The notes below the pieces were generated by a model. It was not told the origin of the DNA and did no database searches. It was given only the letters and a program-made list of their open reading frames with translations. Of a stretch of 64,000 nt of DNA, positions 52,799-62,244 are shown piece by piece. The stretch's first letter is position 1; every line of letters begins with the position of its first letter. The stretch covers positions 1 through 64,000 of the forward strand of contig NZ_KB899997.1 in assembly GCF_000378505.1 (NCBI RefSeq), read 5' to 3'. This stretch comes from Modicisalibacter luteus DSM 23508 (GTDB lineage: Bacteria; Pseudomonadota; Gammaproteobacteria; Pseudomonadales; Halomonadaceae). A program made the translations under genes and the position numbers.

Positions 52799-53183
52799 AA
52801 GTCGATTCCAAACGTTGAAGTCCAATATCTGCCATCAAAATCTTGAGAGGAATCACTCTCTTGAGCGTTGTCGTTTCATGAAGTCTGGTGCACAAATGAT
52901 GAAAAAGCACCGCATTTTTACTTACCCGATATTACGCACTTATTACTTAGGTTTGCAAAGCTGCGCATCCTTTACCCATCGACTGCTTTTCCACGGCAGT
53001 GTGTCATGACTCCAGTCAGCCTCATCGTTGGATATCGGCAACTTCCGAGACGTGTTTGGGCCATGGCCAAGCGGTACTCTTTCAAGTGAATTTTCACCAA
53101 GGCGTGGCGCCGGCAAAAACTGCCGCGCAGCCTATTGAGTGGGTTCAAGTGGTGGCTGCTATGCCCCTGGAGGGAAGGACACC
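52799..53183. other. Intergenic region upstream of the PstS-like/porin/c-di-GMP operon
   Basis: 385 bases between the divergent PstS-like gene and the KTSC gene. The segment 52885-52960 is AT-rich and probably holds the minus-strand operon promoter. CTTGAG occurs twice, within CTTGAGAGGAATCACTCTCT and the following TTGAG (52842-52866), a partly symmetrical arrangement that could be an operator. Small frames here lack ribosome-binding sites. Confidence 0.4.
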
Positions 53184-53402
53184 ATGACCGAATGGGTATT
53201 CGTCACCTCGACAGCCATCGCCGCGATCGGCTACGAAAGAGAAACGCGGCGGCTATTCATCGACTTTCACGACAGTACGCCGACATATACGTTCTGCGAC
53301 GTGCCGGAAGCCGTTTATCGTACGTTCGTTAAGGCGCCGTCCGTGGGACGCTTCTACCATCGATATATCAGAGACAAGTACCTGTGCGAGGAGGGGCCCT
53401 GA
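53184..53402 (+). CDS. KTSC domain protein
   Basis: A 72-aa protein consisting of one KTSC domain (named for lysyl-tRNA synthetase C-terminal occurrences): STAIAAIGYERETRRLFIDFHDSTPTYTFCDVPEAVYRTFVKAPSVGRFYHRYIRDKY, where the SxxIxxIGYD-like start and the YxFxxVPxxVYxxFxxAxSxGxFFHxxIRxxY pattern are clear. Such small proteins are common and their role is unclear, perhaps nucleic-acid binding. GGAGGGAAGGA precedes the ATG at 53184; the longer frames upstream are rejected. Confidence 0.88.
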   Translation: MTEWVFVTSTAIAAIGYERETRRLFIDFHDSTPTYTFCDVPEAVYRTFVKAPSVGRFYHRYIRDKYLCEEGP

Positions 53403-53463
53403 GTCATCCGGTCGTGATTGTCGGCTAGACTGTGTGAGTCTAAGTCAGACAGGGTTGACGGCC

Positions 53464-54264
53464 ATGCAGCGACTCACTCCACAAGGGCAGGCGGTGGTTG
53501 GCGATCTTGCTCGACGCCATGGCTTCAGTGCCGATGCCGTGACCCATATGCTACTTGCGGTGCTCAACGGCAACGGTGGTATGGCGCAGTTCTCTCATCC
53601 TGAGTTTGGCGGCTCGGGCCAGTGGATGCGCGGCGGGTTACTGATGCTCAGTGACATGTTCAATCATGCTCTCAAAGGGCGTGTCGGGGCGCTCTGTCAT
53701 GAGATTGCCGATATTCTCGCCAGCCAGAGGGGACTGCAGGACACCGGTAGTTTTCAATCAGAGGGCCAGGGTGGCGGCAAATACCCGCCTCACTCCCCCG
53801 AGGAGCCACGTGGCATCTCGGGCCTGCTTGTGTCCGAGCCGATCGACCAATGGTGGCCCAGTGAATTGGGCATGCCTAATGCCACCGGGGCCCAGAACGA
53901 TGTTCGCTATGCCTATTTTGCCCAGCCGCGTCGCCTTGCCGTGCGTGTTGGTGGCAGTACAAGTGTCTATGACACGGGCGATCATTGTATCGGTGGGGTC
54001 TCACAGCAGCAGGGGATAGGAGGCCCGGGCTCGGTGTCATTCACCAGCCAGCATGGCGTCATCGATCTGGCCAGCCTGCCCGTGGTCTCGCATGATTATT
54101 CTCCATCTCAATCGCAAGGCGTTGCTGTGGCCACGTCATCCTCGGGCCCGACAGAGTCCGATGTCTTCAGCGCCATCGAGCGTCTTGGTGCGCTCAAGGA
54201 AAAAGGGCTGTTGACCGAGGAAGAGTTCGCGGCCAAGAAAACCGAGCTACTGGGGCGACTGTAA
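53464..54264 (+). CDS. SHOCT-domain protein
   Basis: A 266-aa soluble protein. The N-terminal region (1-100; TPQGQAVVGDLARRHGFSADAVTHMLLAVLNGNGGMAQFSHPEFGGSGQWMRGGLLMLSDMF) resembles a recurrent bacterial module found with C-terminal SHOCT. The middle contains Gly- and Ser-rich segments and a short beta region (YFAQPRRLAVRVGGSTSVYDTGDHCIGGV). The C-terminus (about 232-266) is SHOCT: DVFSAIERLGALKEKGLLTEEEFAAKKTELL. SHOCT regions often mediate oligomerisation. The function is unknown. The start at 53464 is preceded by only a weak CAGGG. Confidence 0.82.
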   Translation: MQRLTPQGQAVVGDLARRHGFSADAVTHMLLAVLNGNGGMAQFSHPEFGGSGQWMRGGLLMLSDMFNHALKGRVGALCHEIADILASQRGLQDTGSFQSEGQGGGKYPPHSPEEPRGISGLLVSEPIDQWWPSELGMPNATGAQNDVRYAYFAQPRRLAVRVGGSTSVYDTGDHCIGGVSQQQGIGGPGSVSFTSQHGVIDLASLPVVSHDYSPSQSQGVAVATSSSGPTESDVFSAIERLGALKEKGLLTEEEFAAKKTELLGRL

Positions 54265-54427
54265 CAACGCTTGCCCGGTGATGAGCTGCTCCAGACCTTT
54301 TTTCATGCAGACGAGAGATATCTTCTGGCCTTGGCTGGCTCGGGATGATAGAAACAGTCACCCGGACAGTCTCTTGCAAACAGTAACAATACCGGTGCCC
54401 CTGCGGCGTTACCGGTGACAGGACCGT

Positions 54428-55138
54428 ATGTTTCTCGACGATTTCTACGCCTTGGCCGGCGGACGGATGTGCATTGCCGCTGAGCAGGCCAGTCAGTTCG
54501 CCAAGCAAATGGCCGGCGACTACAACCCGATTCACGACCCCGATGCACGACGCTTCTGTGTGCCGGGGGACTTGCTGTTTGCGTTGGTACTGGCGCGTCA
54601 TGGCCTGTCGCAGCGCATGATATTCTATTTTCGTGGCATGGTTGGTGCCGACGTGCCATTGACCATCCGTGAATGTGAAGATGGCATGCTTCGTGTCGTC
54701 GATGATGCCGGCAAGGAATACCTATGCGTGGAACGCAGCGGTGAGACCACCCGCGAGCCTGCCGTGATCGAGGCCTTCACGCGGCGCTACATCGCTTTTT
54801 CCGGACGTAACTTTCCGCACTTTCTGCAGCCGCTGATGAAATCCCACGGCGTGATGTTCAACCCGCAGCGGCCATTGGTCATCTACGACAGCATGGGGTT
54901 TACCCTCGACACTCTGGATATTGCGTCGCTTGATGTGGAGTTCGCTGGTTCGAGTTTCGAAATCAATGGCAAACGCGGCGAGGCTCACCTGGAGTTCCGC
55001 ATGGTGTCCGGTGGCGAGTCGGTCGGTAGCGGTTCCAAGAAGCTGGTGGTGAGTGGCCTGCAGCCGTACGATGCCGAGGTCATGGACGCCTTCGTCGAGG
55101 ACTTCAACCGGCGCAAGCGCAATTACGCCACGGCTTGA
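54428..55138 (+). CDS. DUF3581 family protein
   Basis: A 236-aa soluble protein beginning MFLDDFYALAGGRMCIAAEQASQFAKQMAGDYNPIHDPDARRFCVPGDLLFALVLARHGL. The DYNPIHDPD segment resembles the hydratase motif of MaoC-like hot-dog proteins, followed by a second half (LDIASLDVEFAGSSFEINGKRGEAHLEFRM) compatible with a double hot-dog fold. DUF3581 is common in marine gammaproteobacteria and has no known activity to my knowledge; an acyl-thioester role is a speculation from the motif. The ATG at 54428 lies after GACAGGACCGT, a weak site. Confidence 0.85.
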   Translation: MFLDDFYALAGGRMCIAAEQASQFAKQMAGDYNPIHDPDARRFCVPGDLLFALVLARHGLSQRMIFYFRGMVGADVPLTIRECEDGMLRVVDDAGKEYLCVERSGETTREPAVIEAFTRRYIAFSGRNFPHFLQPLMKSHGVMFNPQRPLVIYDSMGFTLDTLDIASLDVEFAGSSFEINGKRGEAHLEFRMVSGGESVGSGSKKLVVSGLQPYDAEVMDAFVEDFNRRKRNYATA

Positions 55139-55165
55139 CGCGAGCACGCTGGACATGCGCCAACG

Positions 55166-55555
55166 CTACAGCTTGACGTTGAAGCGTTGACGCATGCGTT
55201 CGACATCCTCCTCGGGAACGTCATGAAGCGAGCTACCGCCATGACGGTTCTCGACGATCATCGAAAACACCCGGTAGCCGTGTTCCTCGGCGAGTTTCAT
55301 GTAGGGTTTCATTTCCCGGGTGCGGGTGAAGGTGTTGGCCACTGCAATGTCTTTACCGGTCTTCATCGCTTGGGCCACAGCGAGCTGGCAGTAACGGTGC
55401 GCTGGCCATAGGCGATCTACGTCGAAGTGATAGTTGCCTTCGGCATCGTAGAAATAGTCGTCCGCCGCGAACACCCGCGACGGATCGACAATGCTGCGCG
55501 CAAGAGTGGTCTTGCCCGCGCCGGGCAGGCCGCGTACGAGGTAGAGGTTGGGCAT
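55166..55555 (-). CDS. P-loop ATP-binding protein (AAA_33/NEDD4BP2L1-like kinase)
   Basis: A 129-aa small P-loop protein: Walker A at residues 5-18 (LVRGLPGAGKTTLAR), AADDYFYDAEGNYHFDVDRL (about 29-48), AHRYCQLAVAQAM and IAVANTFTRTREMKPYMKLAEEHGYRV (about 70-97). The layout matches polynucleotide-kinase-like and NEDD4-binding-protein-2-like phosphotransferases. The substrate is unknown. The start at 55555 has GGAGG about ten bases upstream; the 31-residue upstream extension is rejected. It lies 25 nt after the PanE-like gene on the same strand and may be cotranscribed. Confidence 0.85.
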   Translation of the reverse strand: MPNLYLVRGLPGAGKTTLARSIVDPSRVFAADDYFYDAEGNYHFDVDRLWPAHRYCQLAVAQAMKTGKDIAVANTFTRTREMKPYMKLAEEHGYRVFSMIVENRHGGSSLHDVPEEDVERMRQRFNVKL

Positions 55556-55580
55556 CGATGCTTTTCCTCCGGATGCATGG

Positions 55581-56522
55581 TCAGGTCGGGGGTGTCTCGC
55601 CACGGGCCGCCAGCTCCTGAGGAAGCAGGGCAGCATGGACCAGTGCATTCACCGGCGTTGCTACGCCACACTCCTCGCCCAGGCGTACCACTGCACCATT
55701 CTGCGATTCCAGTTCGGAGGGGCGACCATCCATGATGTCGCGCTGCATCGAGGCCGTGCCCGAGGCGGGTAGAGCGTCGATGAACTTCAAGGCACGCTGC
55801 ACGGCGCTGTCCGGCAGGGCAACGCCACGCGCGCGCGCGACCCGGGCAATCTCGTCGAGGATCTGCTCGATCATTTGCCGGGTTTGCGGCAATTGACGGC
55901 TCACGCCGATGGGCATGCGAGTGATTGCGCCGATTCCACTCATGGCGCAGATGAACAGGAACTTGCTCCAGATTGCGACATTGATGTCTTCAGGTATTTC
56001 CGCCTGAACGCCACGGGCACGCTCGAAGGCAGCCTTGAGCGTCTCGAGACGGTCGCTGGAACGATTGTCCCGCTCACCGAAACGCACGAACGGATCGACG
56101 CCGGCATGCACGATATGCCCGGGGGCGGCACGGTAGGCGAGGATGCCGCATAGACCACCGACGGCATGTTGGTCACCAAGCGCCGCGGCAACCTGGTCGG
56201 CGGCTTCCACCCCGTTCTCCAACGGAACCACGAACGTGTCGGGACCGATCATTGGCCGCATGGCATCGATGGCCTCGGCAACTTGCCAGGCCTTCACGGC
56301 CATAATCACGCAGTCCACTTTACCCACCGTGGCAGGATCATCGGTGGCCTGGGCCTCGGCGATATGGAAGTCTCCAGCGACACTTTTCACACTCAGGCCG
56401 TCACGCTGAATTGCCGCCAAGTGTTCGCCTCTGGCGATGAAGGTCACGTCTTCTCCGGCTTCGGCGAGCCGGCCGCCGAAATACCCACCGACACCGCCAG
56501 TGCCATATATCGCGATTCGCAT
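55581..56522 (-). CDS. panE: 2-dehydropantoate 2-reductase family protein
   Basis: A 313-aa ketopantoate reductase-like enzyme. RIAIYGTGGVGGYFGGRLAEAG (residues 2-23) is the NADPH-binding motif; VIMAVKAWQVAEA (catalytic Lys about 72), PLENGVEAADQVAAALG and the C-terminal NVAIWSKFLFICAMSGIGAITR and RPSELESQNGAVVRLGEECGVATPVNALVHA complete the family pattern. It may reduce ketopantoate in pantothenate synthesis or act on another 2-oxoacid, as many genomes have paralogues. The start at 56522 is preferred over 56528 because GAGG then sits at seven bases. Confidence 0.87.
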   Translation of the reverse strand: MRIAIYGTGGVGGYFGGRLAEAGEDVTFIARGEHLAAIQRDGLSVKSVAGDFHIAEAQATDDPATVGKVDCVIMAVKAWQVAEAIDAMRPMIGPDTFVVPLENGVEAADQVAAALGDQHAVGGLCGILAYRAAPGHIVHAGVDPFVRFGERDNRSSDRLETLKAAFERARGVQAEIPEDINVAIWSKFLFICAMSGIGAITRMPIGVSRQLPQTRQMIEQILDEIARVARARGVALPDSAVQRALKFIDALPASGTASMQRDIMDGRPSELESQNGAVVRLGEECGVATPVNALVHAALLPQELAARGETPPT

Positions 56523-56646
56523 GGTCATGCCTCGTAGTTCTGAAAACTCCTCAGTATAAGGAGCCTAGGCCGAGCGAACATCACCATGCAGTGAAATAAC
56601 GAAGCGGCCCGCATCGATGCGGGCCGGAACATCAGCCGTATGGCTG

Positions 56647-57093
56647 TCAGGGTTGGAGATCGAACAACGCCTTGCCGGTTTCCATGTCGAAGGGGGCCGA
56701 GAAGTGCTCGTGCACGATTTTCCATTGTCCGCCCAGTTTGCGATAACAAACGGTACCCCGCATCCAGCTTGCCTGGATGTCGCCCTGCTCATTGGGTCCG
56801 CCACAGTGGCTTAGCGAGTGACTGTAGGCGATGTCATCTCCGGCTACGATATTCACGTCGTGCAGTTTGAATTCGATCGGGCCCTGGCAGAAGCTAAAGC
56901 ATTTCTCCCAGTGTTCCCGGTAGGCTTCCTGTCCCTTGACCTGCAAGGCGAGAATTGCATCGAAAGCCACGATGTCGGGGGAGTAGTGAGCCATGATGCC
57001 GTCCAGGTCCTTGGCCAGGAAGGCCTGTGTCCAGCTATCCATTAGGGCGCGAATCTCGCTTTCTGCACTGATGTTGGCCGTCGTCGTGTTCAT
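56647..57093 (-). CDS. SnoaL/DUF4440-like NTF2-fold protein
   Basis: A 148-aa protein of the NTF2-like superfamily: ESEIRALMDSWTQAFLAKDLDGIMAHYSPDIVAFD (about 10-44), then GQEAYREHWEKCFSFCQGPIEFKLHDVNIVAGDDIAYSHSLSHCGG and WMRGTVCYRKLGGQWKIVHEHFSAPFD (about 111-137). These are hallmarks of the SnoaL-like/YybH (SgcJ/EcaC) group, with diverse or unknown function. The start at 57093 follows GAGG nine bases upstream. It stands alone between the PanE-like and chemoreceptor genes on the same strand. Confidence 0.85.
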   Translation of the reverse strand: MNTTTANISAESEIRALMDSWTQAFLAKDLDGIMAHYSPDIVAFDAILALQVKGQEAYREHWEKCFSFCQGPIEFKLHDVNIVAGDDIAYSHSLSHCGGPNEQGDIQASWMRGTVCYRKLGGQWKIVHEHFSAPFDMETGKALFDLQP

Positions 57094-57264
57094 GTAGGGC
57101 ATCCTCGTTCGTGCCAGGGTTGTAGGCATAGCGTATTGCCATCACCTGGTCGTTCAGCGAGCTAGAAAATCGACACCGAGGTAAGAAAAAATATTTCACG
57201 CGGAGGGCGGGTAAGCAGTAGGCCGGGACGATGCCATTGGCCGGCAATCTTTCGTGGAGCAGGA

Positions 57265-57292
57265 GGGGAAAAGGGCCTGCAACCGCAGGCCC
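57265..57292 (-). terminator. Terminator after the chemoreceptor gene
   Basis: GGGCCTGC (57273-57280) and GCAGGCCC (57285-57292) form a perfect 8-bp stem with a 4-nt loop. On the minus strand it is followed by TTTTCCCC. It lies 16 nt after the chemoreceptor stop. Confidence 0.8.
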
Positions 57293-57307
57293 AGAAGGTA
57301 AAGGTAT

Positions 57308-59395
57308 TTAGAATTCCTCCCACTCGACCTCATGCTTGGAGGAAGTCGCGGCGGGCATAGGTGCGCGGACAGGTTTCTGTGCCAGAACCGTTGCCCCGAG
57401 TGTTGTGGGCTTCTCTTCCGCTCCCGCGCGCTTGCCGTCGTGTTCTCCCAGATTGAACGTTGCCATTAACTGGCTGAGTTGTTCGGCTTGGCCGCGCAAC
57501 TCATCGGCGGCAGCGCTTGATTGTTCCACCAAGGCCGCATTCTGCTGGGTCATGGTATCCAACTCGGTCACGGCGATATTGATCTGGGTGACCCCGTCGC
57601 TCTGCTCTTTCGCGCCTGAAGAAATCTCGCCGATCATGTCCGTGACGCGTTCGATGCCTTGCATTATTTCTTCCATCGTCAGGGCAGCCGAGCCCACGAG
57701 CTCTGATCCGGTTCTTGTGAAAGCAACGGATTCGTCTATCAGGGTCCGGATCTCTTTCGAGGCGTCACTGGAACGGGTTGCCAGCGTGCGCACTTCCTGG
57801 GCAACCACGGCGAAACCACGCCCGTGTTCTCCCGCCCGGGCGGCTTCGACCGAAGCATTGAGCGCCAGGATATTGGTCTGAAACGCGATACCATCGATCA
57901 AGGTGATGATTTCGCCAATCCTGGCTGCGGAGGCATTGATGTCGTGCATCGTGTCACGAGCCTGATTCATTGCCGTGTTGCCGCGCTTTGCGGTATCGGC
58001 CGTAGCCTGAACCAGTTGACTCGCCTGCTGAGCTGAGTGCGCCGTATTTTGAACGGTCGATGTGATCTGTTCCATCGACGCGGACGTTTCCTGAAGATTG
58101 GCGGCTGACTGCTCGGTACGCGATGCCATGTCCCGGCTGCTCTGGGCAATCTCCTCCGCGGCATGGTTCACGCTGCTGGTGCTGGCATTCACTTGCCCGA
58201 CAATCCGGGTAAGGCCTTCGCCAATCCCGTTCATTGAGGTGATCAGCTTGCCGATTTCATCCTCACGCGAGGTATGCATTCGCTGCGAGAGATCCCCCTT
58301 CGAGAGTCCTTGAGCCAGTGCTACCAGGCTGGCCAGAGGCCTGCTGATAAGGGATCGCTGGCATAGATACAGCAACACTGAGAAGCCGAGAGCGAGTAGA
58401 GTCGCCGCCAGGATGGCCCAGTTGCGCAAGGCGACAATGTGCGAATTCACTTCATCATCAAAAACAGTGCTCGCAATGACCCAATCCCATTGCGGATAGG
58501 CAAGGTAGTGGGTGGTGCGTTGACGTGTGTCGTTGCCTGCAAGGGCGTAACTGATCTCTCCCGACGCTGAGCCGAAGAGGGCGGAGAAAGCAGGCTCGCC
58601 GTCCAGCGTTTCGAGATTCATCAGTGAGCCGCCCTCGTGGGGGCCGCCTGCGATAACCTGGCCCTGTTGGGCTGGGTTGGCGCTGACAAGCATCGTATAG
58701 CCACTTTCACCCTGCGACATGTGACGGACCTTGCCCTTCAGCATGGCCATCTGTTCGGTAATGTCGATGCCGATGAACGAGGCGCCGATTACCTTCCCAT
58801 TGCGATCCAGGATCGGTTGGTACTTGGTGATGAAGGGAGTGCCGAAGAGTTCGGCCAAGCCAAGGTAGGGCTTACCGTTCATCAACTGCGCATAGCTCTT
58901 GCTGGCCGGGTCGAGCAGCGTGCCAACGGCACGCTCGCCGTCGGATTTTTTGAGCGAGGTCGTCACGCGGACGAAGTCGTTACCATCGCGGGCGAAAAGG
59001 GTGATAGGCGCTCCTGTCTGGGCCGTGAAGTGGTCAAGAATGCTGTAGTTGCCGTTGAGAACATTGCCCCCATTGCTCAGCGCTGGTGTTTGACGCCCCG
59101 CTACAAGGACTTTCTGGTTCGGGTTCAGCGAGAAGCCCGGAGCCAGGCCGTTGAGGAAGAGGGTAAGAAGCAGGCCAGCTTCTTCTTGCAGGGTCTGGTC
59201 GAAGAGCTCAACCATGTCAGCAACCTGACTCTGCTGTTTATCGAGGCTCTGGCTAACCTGGCTACGTAGTTGGTGGCTGGCTGATTGAGACAGCACGATT
59301 CCAAGCCCTAGAAAGCCGATGAGCTGCACTACAGCGACGAGAATCGATAGTTTCACTCCAATATTGGCTCGACGAAGCGATTTCAGAAGTGACAT
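57308..59395 (-). CDS. Methyl-accepting chemotaxis protein with Cache sensor and CheR tether
   Basis: A 695-aa inner-membrane chemoreceptor. Helix 1 (about 12-34), a periplasmic Cache_3-Cache_2 domain (about 40-330; [30 protein letters not shown] and [17 protein letters not shown]), helix 2 (about 328-350), HAMP (about 350-405) and a signalling domain (about 410-655) with the conserved hairpin tip [40 protein letters not shown]. It ends in EWEEF, matching the x-W-x-x-F pentapeptide that tethers CheR. The ligand is unknown; Cache receptors often bind small organic acids or amino acids. It is not linked to other che genes here. Confidence 0.93.
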   Translation of the reverse strand: MSLLKSLRRANIGVKLSILVAVVQLIGFLGLGIVLSQSASHQLRSQVSQSLDKQQSQVADMVELFDQTLQEEAGLLLTLFLNGLAPGFSLNPNQKVLVAGRQTPALSNGGNVLNGNYSILDHFTAQTGAPITLFARDGNDFVRVTTSLKKSDGERAVGTLLDPASKSYAQLMNGKPYLGLAELFGTPFITKYQPILDRNGKVIGASFIGIDITEQMAMLKGKVRHMSQGESGYTMLVSANPAQQGQVIAGGPHEGGSLMNLETLDGEPAFSALFGSASGEISYALAGNDTRQRTTHYLAYPQWDWVIASTVFDDEVNSHIVALRNWAILAATLLALGFSVLLYLCQRSLISRPLASLVALAQGLSKGDLSQRMHTSREDEIGKLITSMNGIGEGLTRIVGQVNASTSSVNHAAEEIAQSSRDMASRTEQSAANLQETSASMEQITSTVQNTAHSAQQASQLVQATADTAKRGNTAMNQARDTMHDINASAARIGEIITLIDGIAFQTNILALNASVEAARAGEHGRGFAVVAQEVRTLATRSSDASKEIRTLIDESVAFTRTGSELVGSAALTMEEIMQGIERVTDMIGEISSGAKEQSDGVTQINIAVTELDTMTQQNAALVEQSSAAADELRGQAEQLSQLMATFNLGEHDGKRAGAEEKPTTLGATVLAQKPVRAPMPAATSSKHEVEWEEF

Positions 59396-59555
59396 AGCAG
59401 CTCCAATTAATGTGGGATGATGCTATATCGGCTACAGTCCATAAGACTTAAGTCTAATAAGAGGGGCTATTGTATTGTCTTGGTCGGCTGGGATGGCTGG
59501 TGGGTAGGGCAATCTCGCACTACGCTGATGACTCGCTCAGGCCAAGGAAGAGGAT

Positions 59556-60527
59556 ATGGAAATCATCTTTCTGGGAACCTCCGCCGGAGTTCCGACGAGG
59601 ATACGCAACGTCACAGCGACCGCCCTCAAGAAGCAGGACGGCAAGGCCTGGTATCTCATCGATTGCGGCGAGGGAACCCAGCACCGCGTGATGCAGACGC
59701 CACTGTCGCTGCATCGGTTGGAGGCAGTGCTCATTACCCACTTGCACGGTGATCACTGCTATGGACTGCCCGGCCTGCTGGCCAGCGCCTCGATGGCGGG
59801 CCGTCGCCACGCGCTTACCATTGTCGCTCCCACCTCGATACGTGACTATCTCGAGGCTATCCAGGCCACCACCGGGTTGCATCTGACCTTTTCTCTGGAA
59901 TTCGTAGCGGTGGAAGCGATGGATGCGTCGCTCAGGCTGCCGGATTTCGCCGTGGAGGCGGTGTCGCTCTCCCATGGCGTGGCATCGTACGGCTTCGTCT
60001 TTCATGAGCGTGGCGTGGAAAGCCGACTGGATACCGAGCGCCTGGATGCGTTGGGTGTTCCGCGCGGGCCGGACTGGGGGCGGCTGCATCGCGGCGAAGA
60101 CGTGACACTCGGCAACGGTACGCAGATCCGCAGCGAGGACGTGTTACTGCCCGGCCGCCCAGCGAGAAAGGTGGTGATTGGCGGCGACAATGACGATCCG
60201 TCACGGCTCGAGGCCGCCTGCCGCGGGGCGGACCTGCTGGTTCATGAGGCCACCTATACCGAGGCGGTGGTCGAGCGCCTGGGCACCGATAACCAGCACA
60301 GCACGGCAGCGGCCGTGGCTGCGTTTGCCCAGCGTCTTGAACTGCCCAACCTGATTCTGACCCACTTCAGCCCGCGATATCATGATAATCGCCAAGTTTC
60401 TCCCAACATTGACGATGTCGAGCATGAGGCGCGTAGCCATTATCGCAACACGCTTTACTTGGCTCGCGATCTCGAGACCTACCGGCTCTCGCGCGATGGC
60501 GAAGTCATACGGATGGGACGGTCATGA
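59556..60527 (+). CDS. rnz: Ribonuclease Z
   Basis: A 323-aa metallo-beta-lactamase-fold endonuclease. MEIIFLGTSAGVPTRIRNVTA at the N-terminus, the zinc motif THLHGDHCYGLPG (about 63-75), the Asp in VIGGDNDDPSRL and the histidines in HEATYTE and LILTHFSPRY (about 269) are those of RNase Z, which matures the 3' ends of tRNA. The length fits the short bacterial form. AAGAGG lies before ATG. Its stop overlaps the cyclodeaminase-like gene by 4 nt. Confidence 0.94.
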   Translation: MEIIFLGTSAGVPTRIRNVTATALKKQDGKAWYLIDCGEGTQHRVMQTPLSLHRLEAVLITHLHGDHCYGLPGLLASASMAGRRHALTIVAPTSIRDYLEAIQATTGLHLTFSLEFVAVEAMDASLRLPDFAVEAVSLSHGVASYGFVFHERGVESRLDTERLDALGVPRGPDWGRLHRGEDVTLGNGTQIRSEDVLLPGRPARKVVIGGDNDDPSRLEAACRGADLLVHEATYTEAVVERLGTDNQHSTAAAVAAFAQRLELPNLILTHFSPRYHDNRQVSPNIDDVEHEARSHYRNTLYLARDLETYRLSRDGEVIRMGRS

Positions 60528-61135
60528 CGGCGCCACGAAGCTTATGGACACTTCCACTGCTCGATTTTCGCGAGGCGATCGTGCAGCGCGCCAGCCCGGG
60601 CTGCGGCGCCGCCGCTGCAGCTTCGGCCGATTTAGGGCTGGCGCTGGTAATGAAGGGACTGCGAATCACTGACGCCAAGCACTCCAGTCCCGAATGCAAG
60701 CGTCTGCTCGACAAGGCGGAGCAACTGCTGGAAACGTTGGCCGATCACGCTGACGGTGACATGCAGGCGTTCGAGGGATACCTCAAGGCGCTGAAAATGC
60801 CCAGTGACAACAAGGTGCAGCGCGATCAACGGCGACAGGCCCTGGATACCGCGACGCGAGAGGTGAACCGCATTCCCTTGGCTACCGCCGAGGCCTGCCT
60901 GGCCGGGCTCGGCCTGACGCTAGAGGCATGGCCGTTGACCGAGGCCTACCTGCAGAGCGATGTGGTCGCCGGGGGATTATTGCTGCACTCGGGACTCAGC
61001 GCCGTGTTGCTGAATGTGGATGCCAACCTGAGCGGCCTCGACGATAGCCGCTTACGGGAAAGCGCCGCCCAGGAGCGCGAAGCCTTGCAGCGCGAGGCCG
61101 ACGAGTACCTGAGGCGCCTGCGCGCAACGTCGTGA
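60524..61135 (+). CDS. Stand-alone cyclodeaminase/cyclohydrolase (FTCD_C) protein
   Basis: A 203-aa helical protein related to the C-terminal cyclodeaminase domain of formiminotransferase-cyclodeaminase and to methenyl-THF cyclohydrolase FchA: SPGCGAAAAASADLGLALVMKGLRIT (about 26-51, the P-G-G/C-G-s-xAAxxAAxaxAL-like start), CKRLLDKAEQLLETLADHADGDMQAFEGYLKALKMP (about 60-95) and SDVVAGGLLLHSGLSAVLLNVDANL (about 146-170). It probably acts on a folate one-carbon unit. No formiminotransferase domain or histidine-degradation gene is adjacent. It is coupled to rnz by ATGA overlap. Confidence 0.87.
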   Translation: MTAPRSLWTLPLLDFREAIVQRASPGCGAAAAASADLGLALVMKGLRITDAKHSSPECKRLLDKAEQLLETLADHADGDMQAFEGYLKALKMPSDNKVQRDQRRQALDTATREVNRIPLATAEACLAGLGLTLEAWPLTEAYLQSDVVAGGLLLHSGLSAVLLNVDANLSGLDDSRLRESAAQEREALQREADEYLRRLRATS

Positions 61136-61210
61136 ATCGGCGGTGAAGGCAGCGAAACCACCAATTACTGTTATGCTGAACCCGCCTAATCTATCGAAGA
61201 GGAAGACCCC

Positions 61211-62152
61211 TTGGCCGGTGCGAGCTTATTGACCCTGATCGATGACATCTCGACCATCCTCGATGACGTGTCGGTGATGACCAAGGTGGCTGCCAAGAAG
61301 ACTGCCGGCGTGCTCGGTGACGACCTGGCGCTCAACGCTCAACAGGTCACCGGACTCAGGGCCGATCGCGAGCTACCGGTGGTCTGGTCGGTGGCCAAGG
61401 GGTCGTTCCTGAACAAGCTGATTCTCGTTCCGGCCGCGTTATTGATCAGCGCCTTCATTCCCTGGGCGGTGACGCCGCTGCTGATGCTGGGCGGTGCCTT
61501 CCTTTGCTACGAGGGCTTCGAAAAGCTGGCGCACCGGTTTCTACATAGCAAGGACGAGGACAAGGCGCACCATGACGAGCAGGTCAAGGCACTCAGCGAT
61601 ACCAATGTCGACCTGGTGGCCTACGAAAAGGGCAAGATAAAGGGTGCCACACGTACCGATTTCATCCTCTCGGCGGAAATCATCGCTATCACGCTAGGCA
61701 CTGTGGCCGATGCCAGCCTGACCCAGCAGATCTTGGTCATGTCGGGTATCGCTATCCTCATGACCGTCGGTGTGTATGGGTTGGTGGCCGGCATCGTCAA
61801 GCTAGATGACCTGGGGCTCTATCTCAACCAGAAGACCGGCCAGGTGTCTCGTGCCATCGGCAGCGCCATTCTGCGTGCCGCGCCGTATTTGATGAAAAGC
61901 CTGTCGGTGATCGGAACGGCAGCCATGTTCATGGTCGGTGGGGGCATTCTGACCCATGGCATTCCGCTTCTCGAACATGCGGTGGAGGATGTCTCACAGG
62001 CCTCGGCCGCCATTCCCGGTATCGGCGTCGTACTCGGCACTCTGGGAACAACGCTGCTCAACGCTCTGTTTGGCATCGTCGCCGGGGGCGTAGTGCTGGG
62101 TGTCGTGAAGCTCGTTAGCCGTCTTGCCGGCAAGCGTGGCACGACACATTGA
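61211..62152 (+). CDS. yedI: DUF808 family inner-membrane protein (YedI-like)
   Basis: A 313-aa membrane protein beginning [48 protein letters not shown], the DUF808/YedI signature. Hydrophobic segments lie at about 78-105 ([29 protein letters not shown]), 150-175, 180-205, 230-260 and 275-305. The function is unknown. Translation starts at TTG (61211), with GAGGAAG eight to nine bases upstream; this agrees with the family N-terminus. It lies alone between the cyclodeaminase and YqaA genes. Confidence 0.92.
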   Translation: MAGASLLTLIDDISTILDDVSVMTKVAAKKTAGVLGDDLALNAQQVTGLRADRELPVVWSVAKGSFLNKLILVPAALLISAFIPWAVTPLLMLGGAFLCYEGFEKLAHRFLHSKDEDKAHHDEQVKALSDTNVDLVAYEKGKIKGATRTDFILSAEIIAITLGTVADASLTQQILVMSGIAILMTVGVYGLVAGIVKLDDLGLYLNQKTGQVSRAIGSAILRAAPYLMKSLSVIGTAAMFMVGGGILTHGIPLLEHAVEDVSQASAAIPGIGVVLGTLGTTLLNALFGIVAGGVVLGVVKLVSRLAGKRGTTH

Positions 62153-62244
62153 GCCGAGTGCCTTACTGCCTTGATTGCTGGGCCCCGGGCTCGGCGATAG
62201 CTACCTTATCGCCCGTAACCCACTCATGAACGAAAGGAGCGGAT

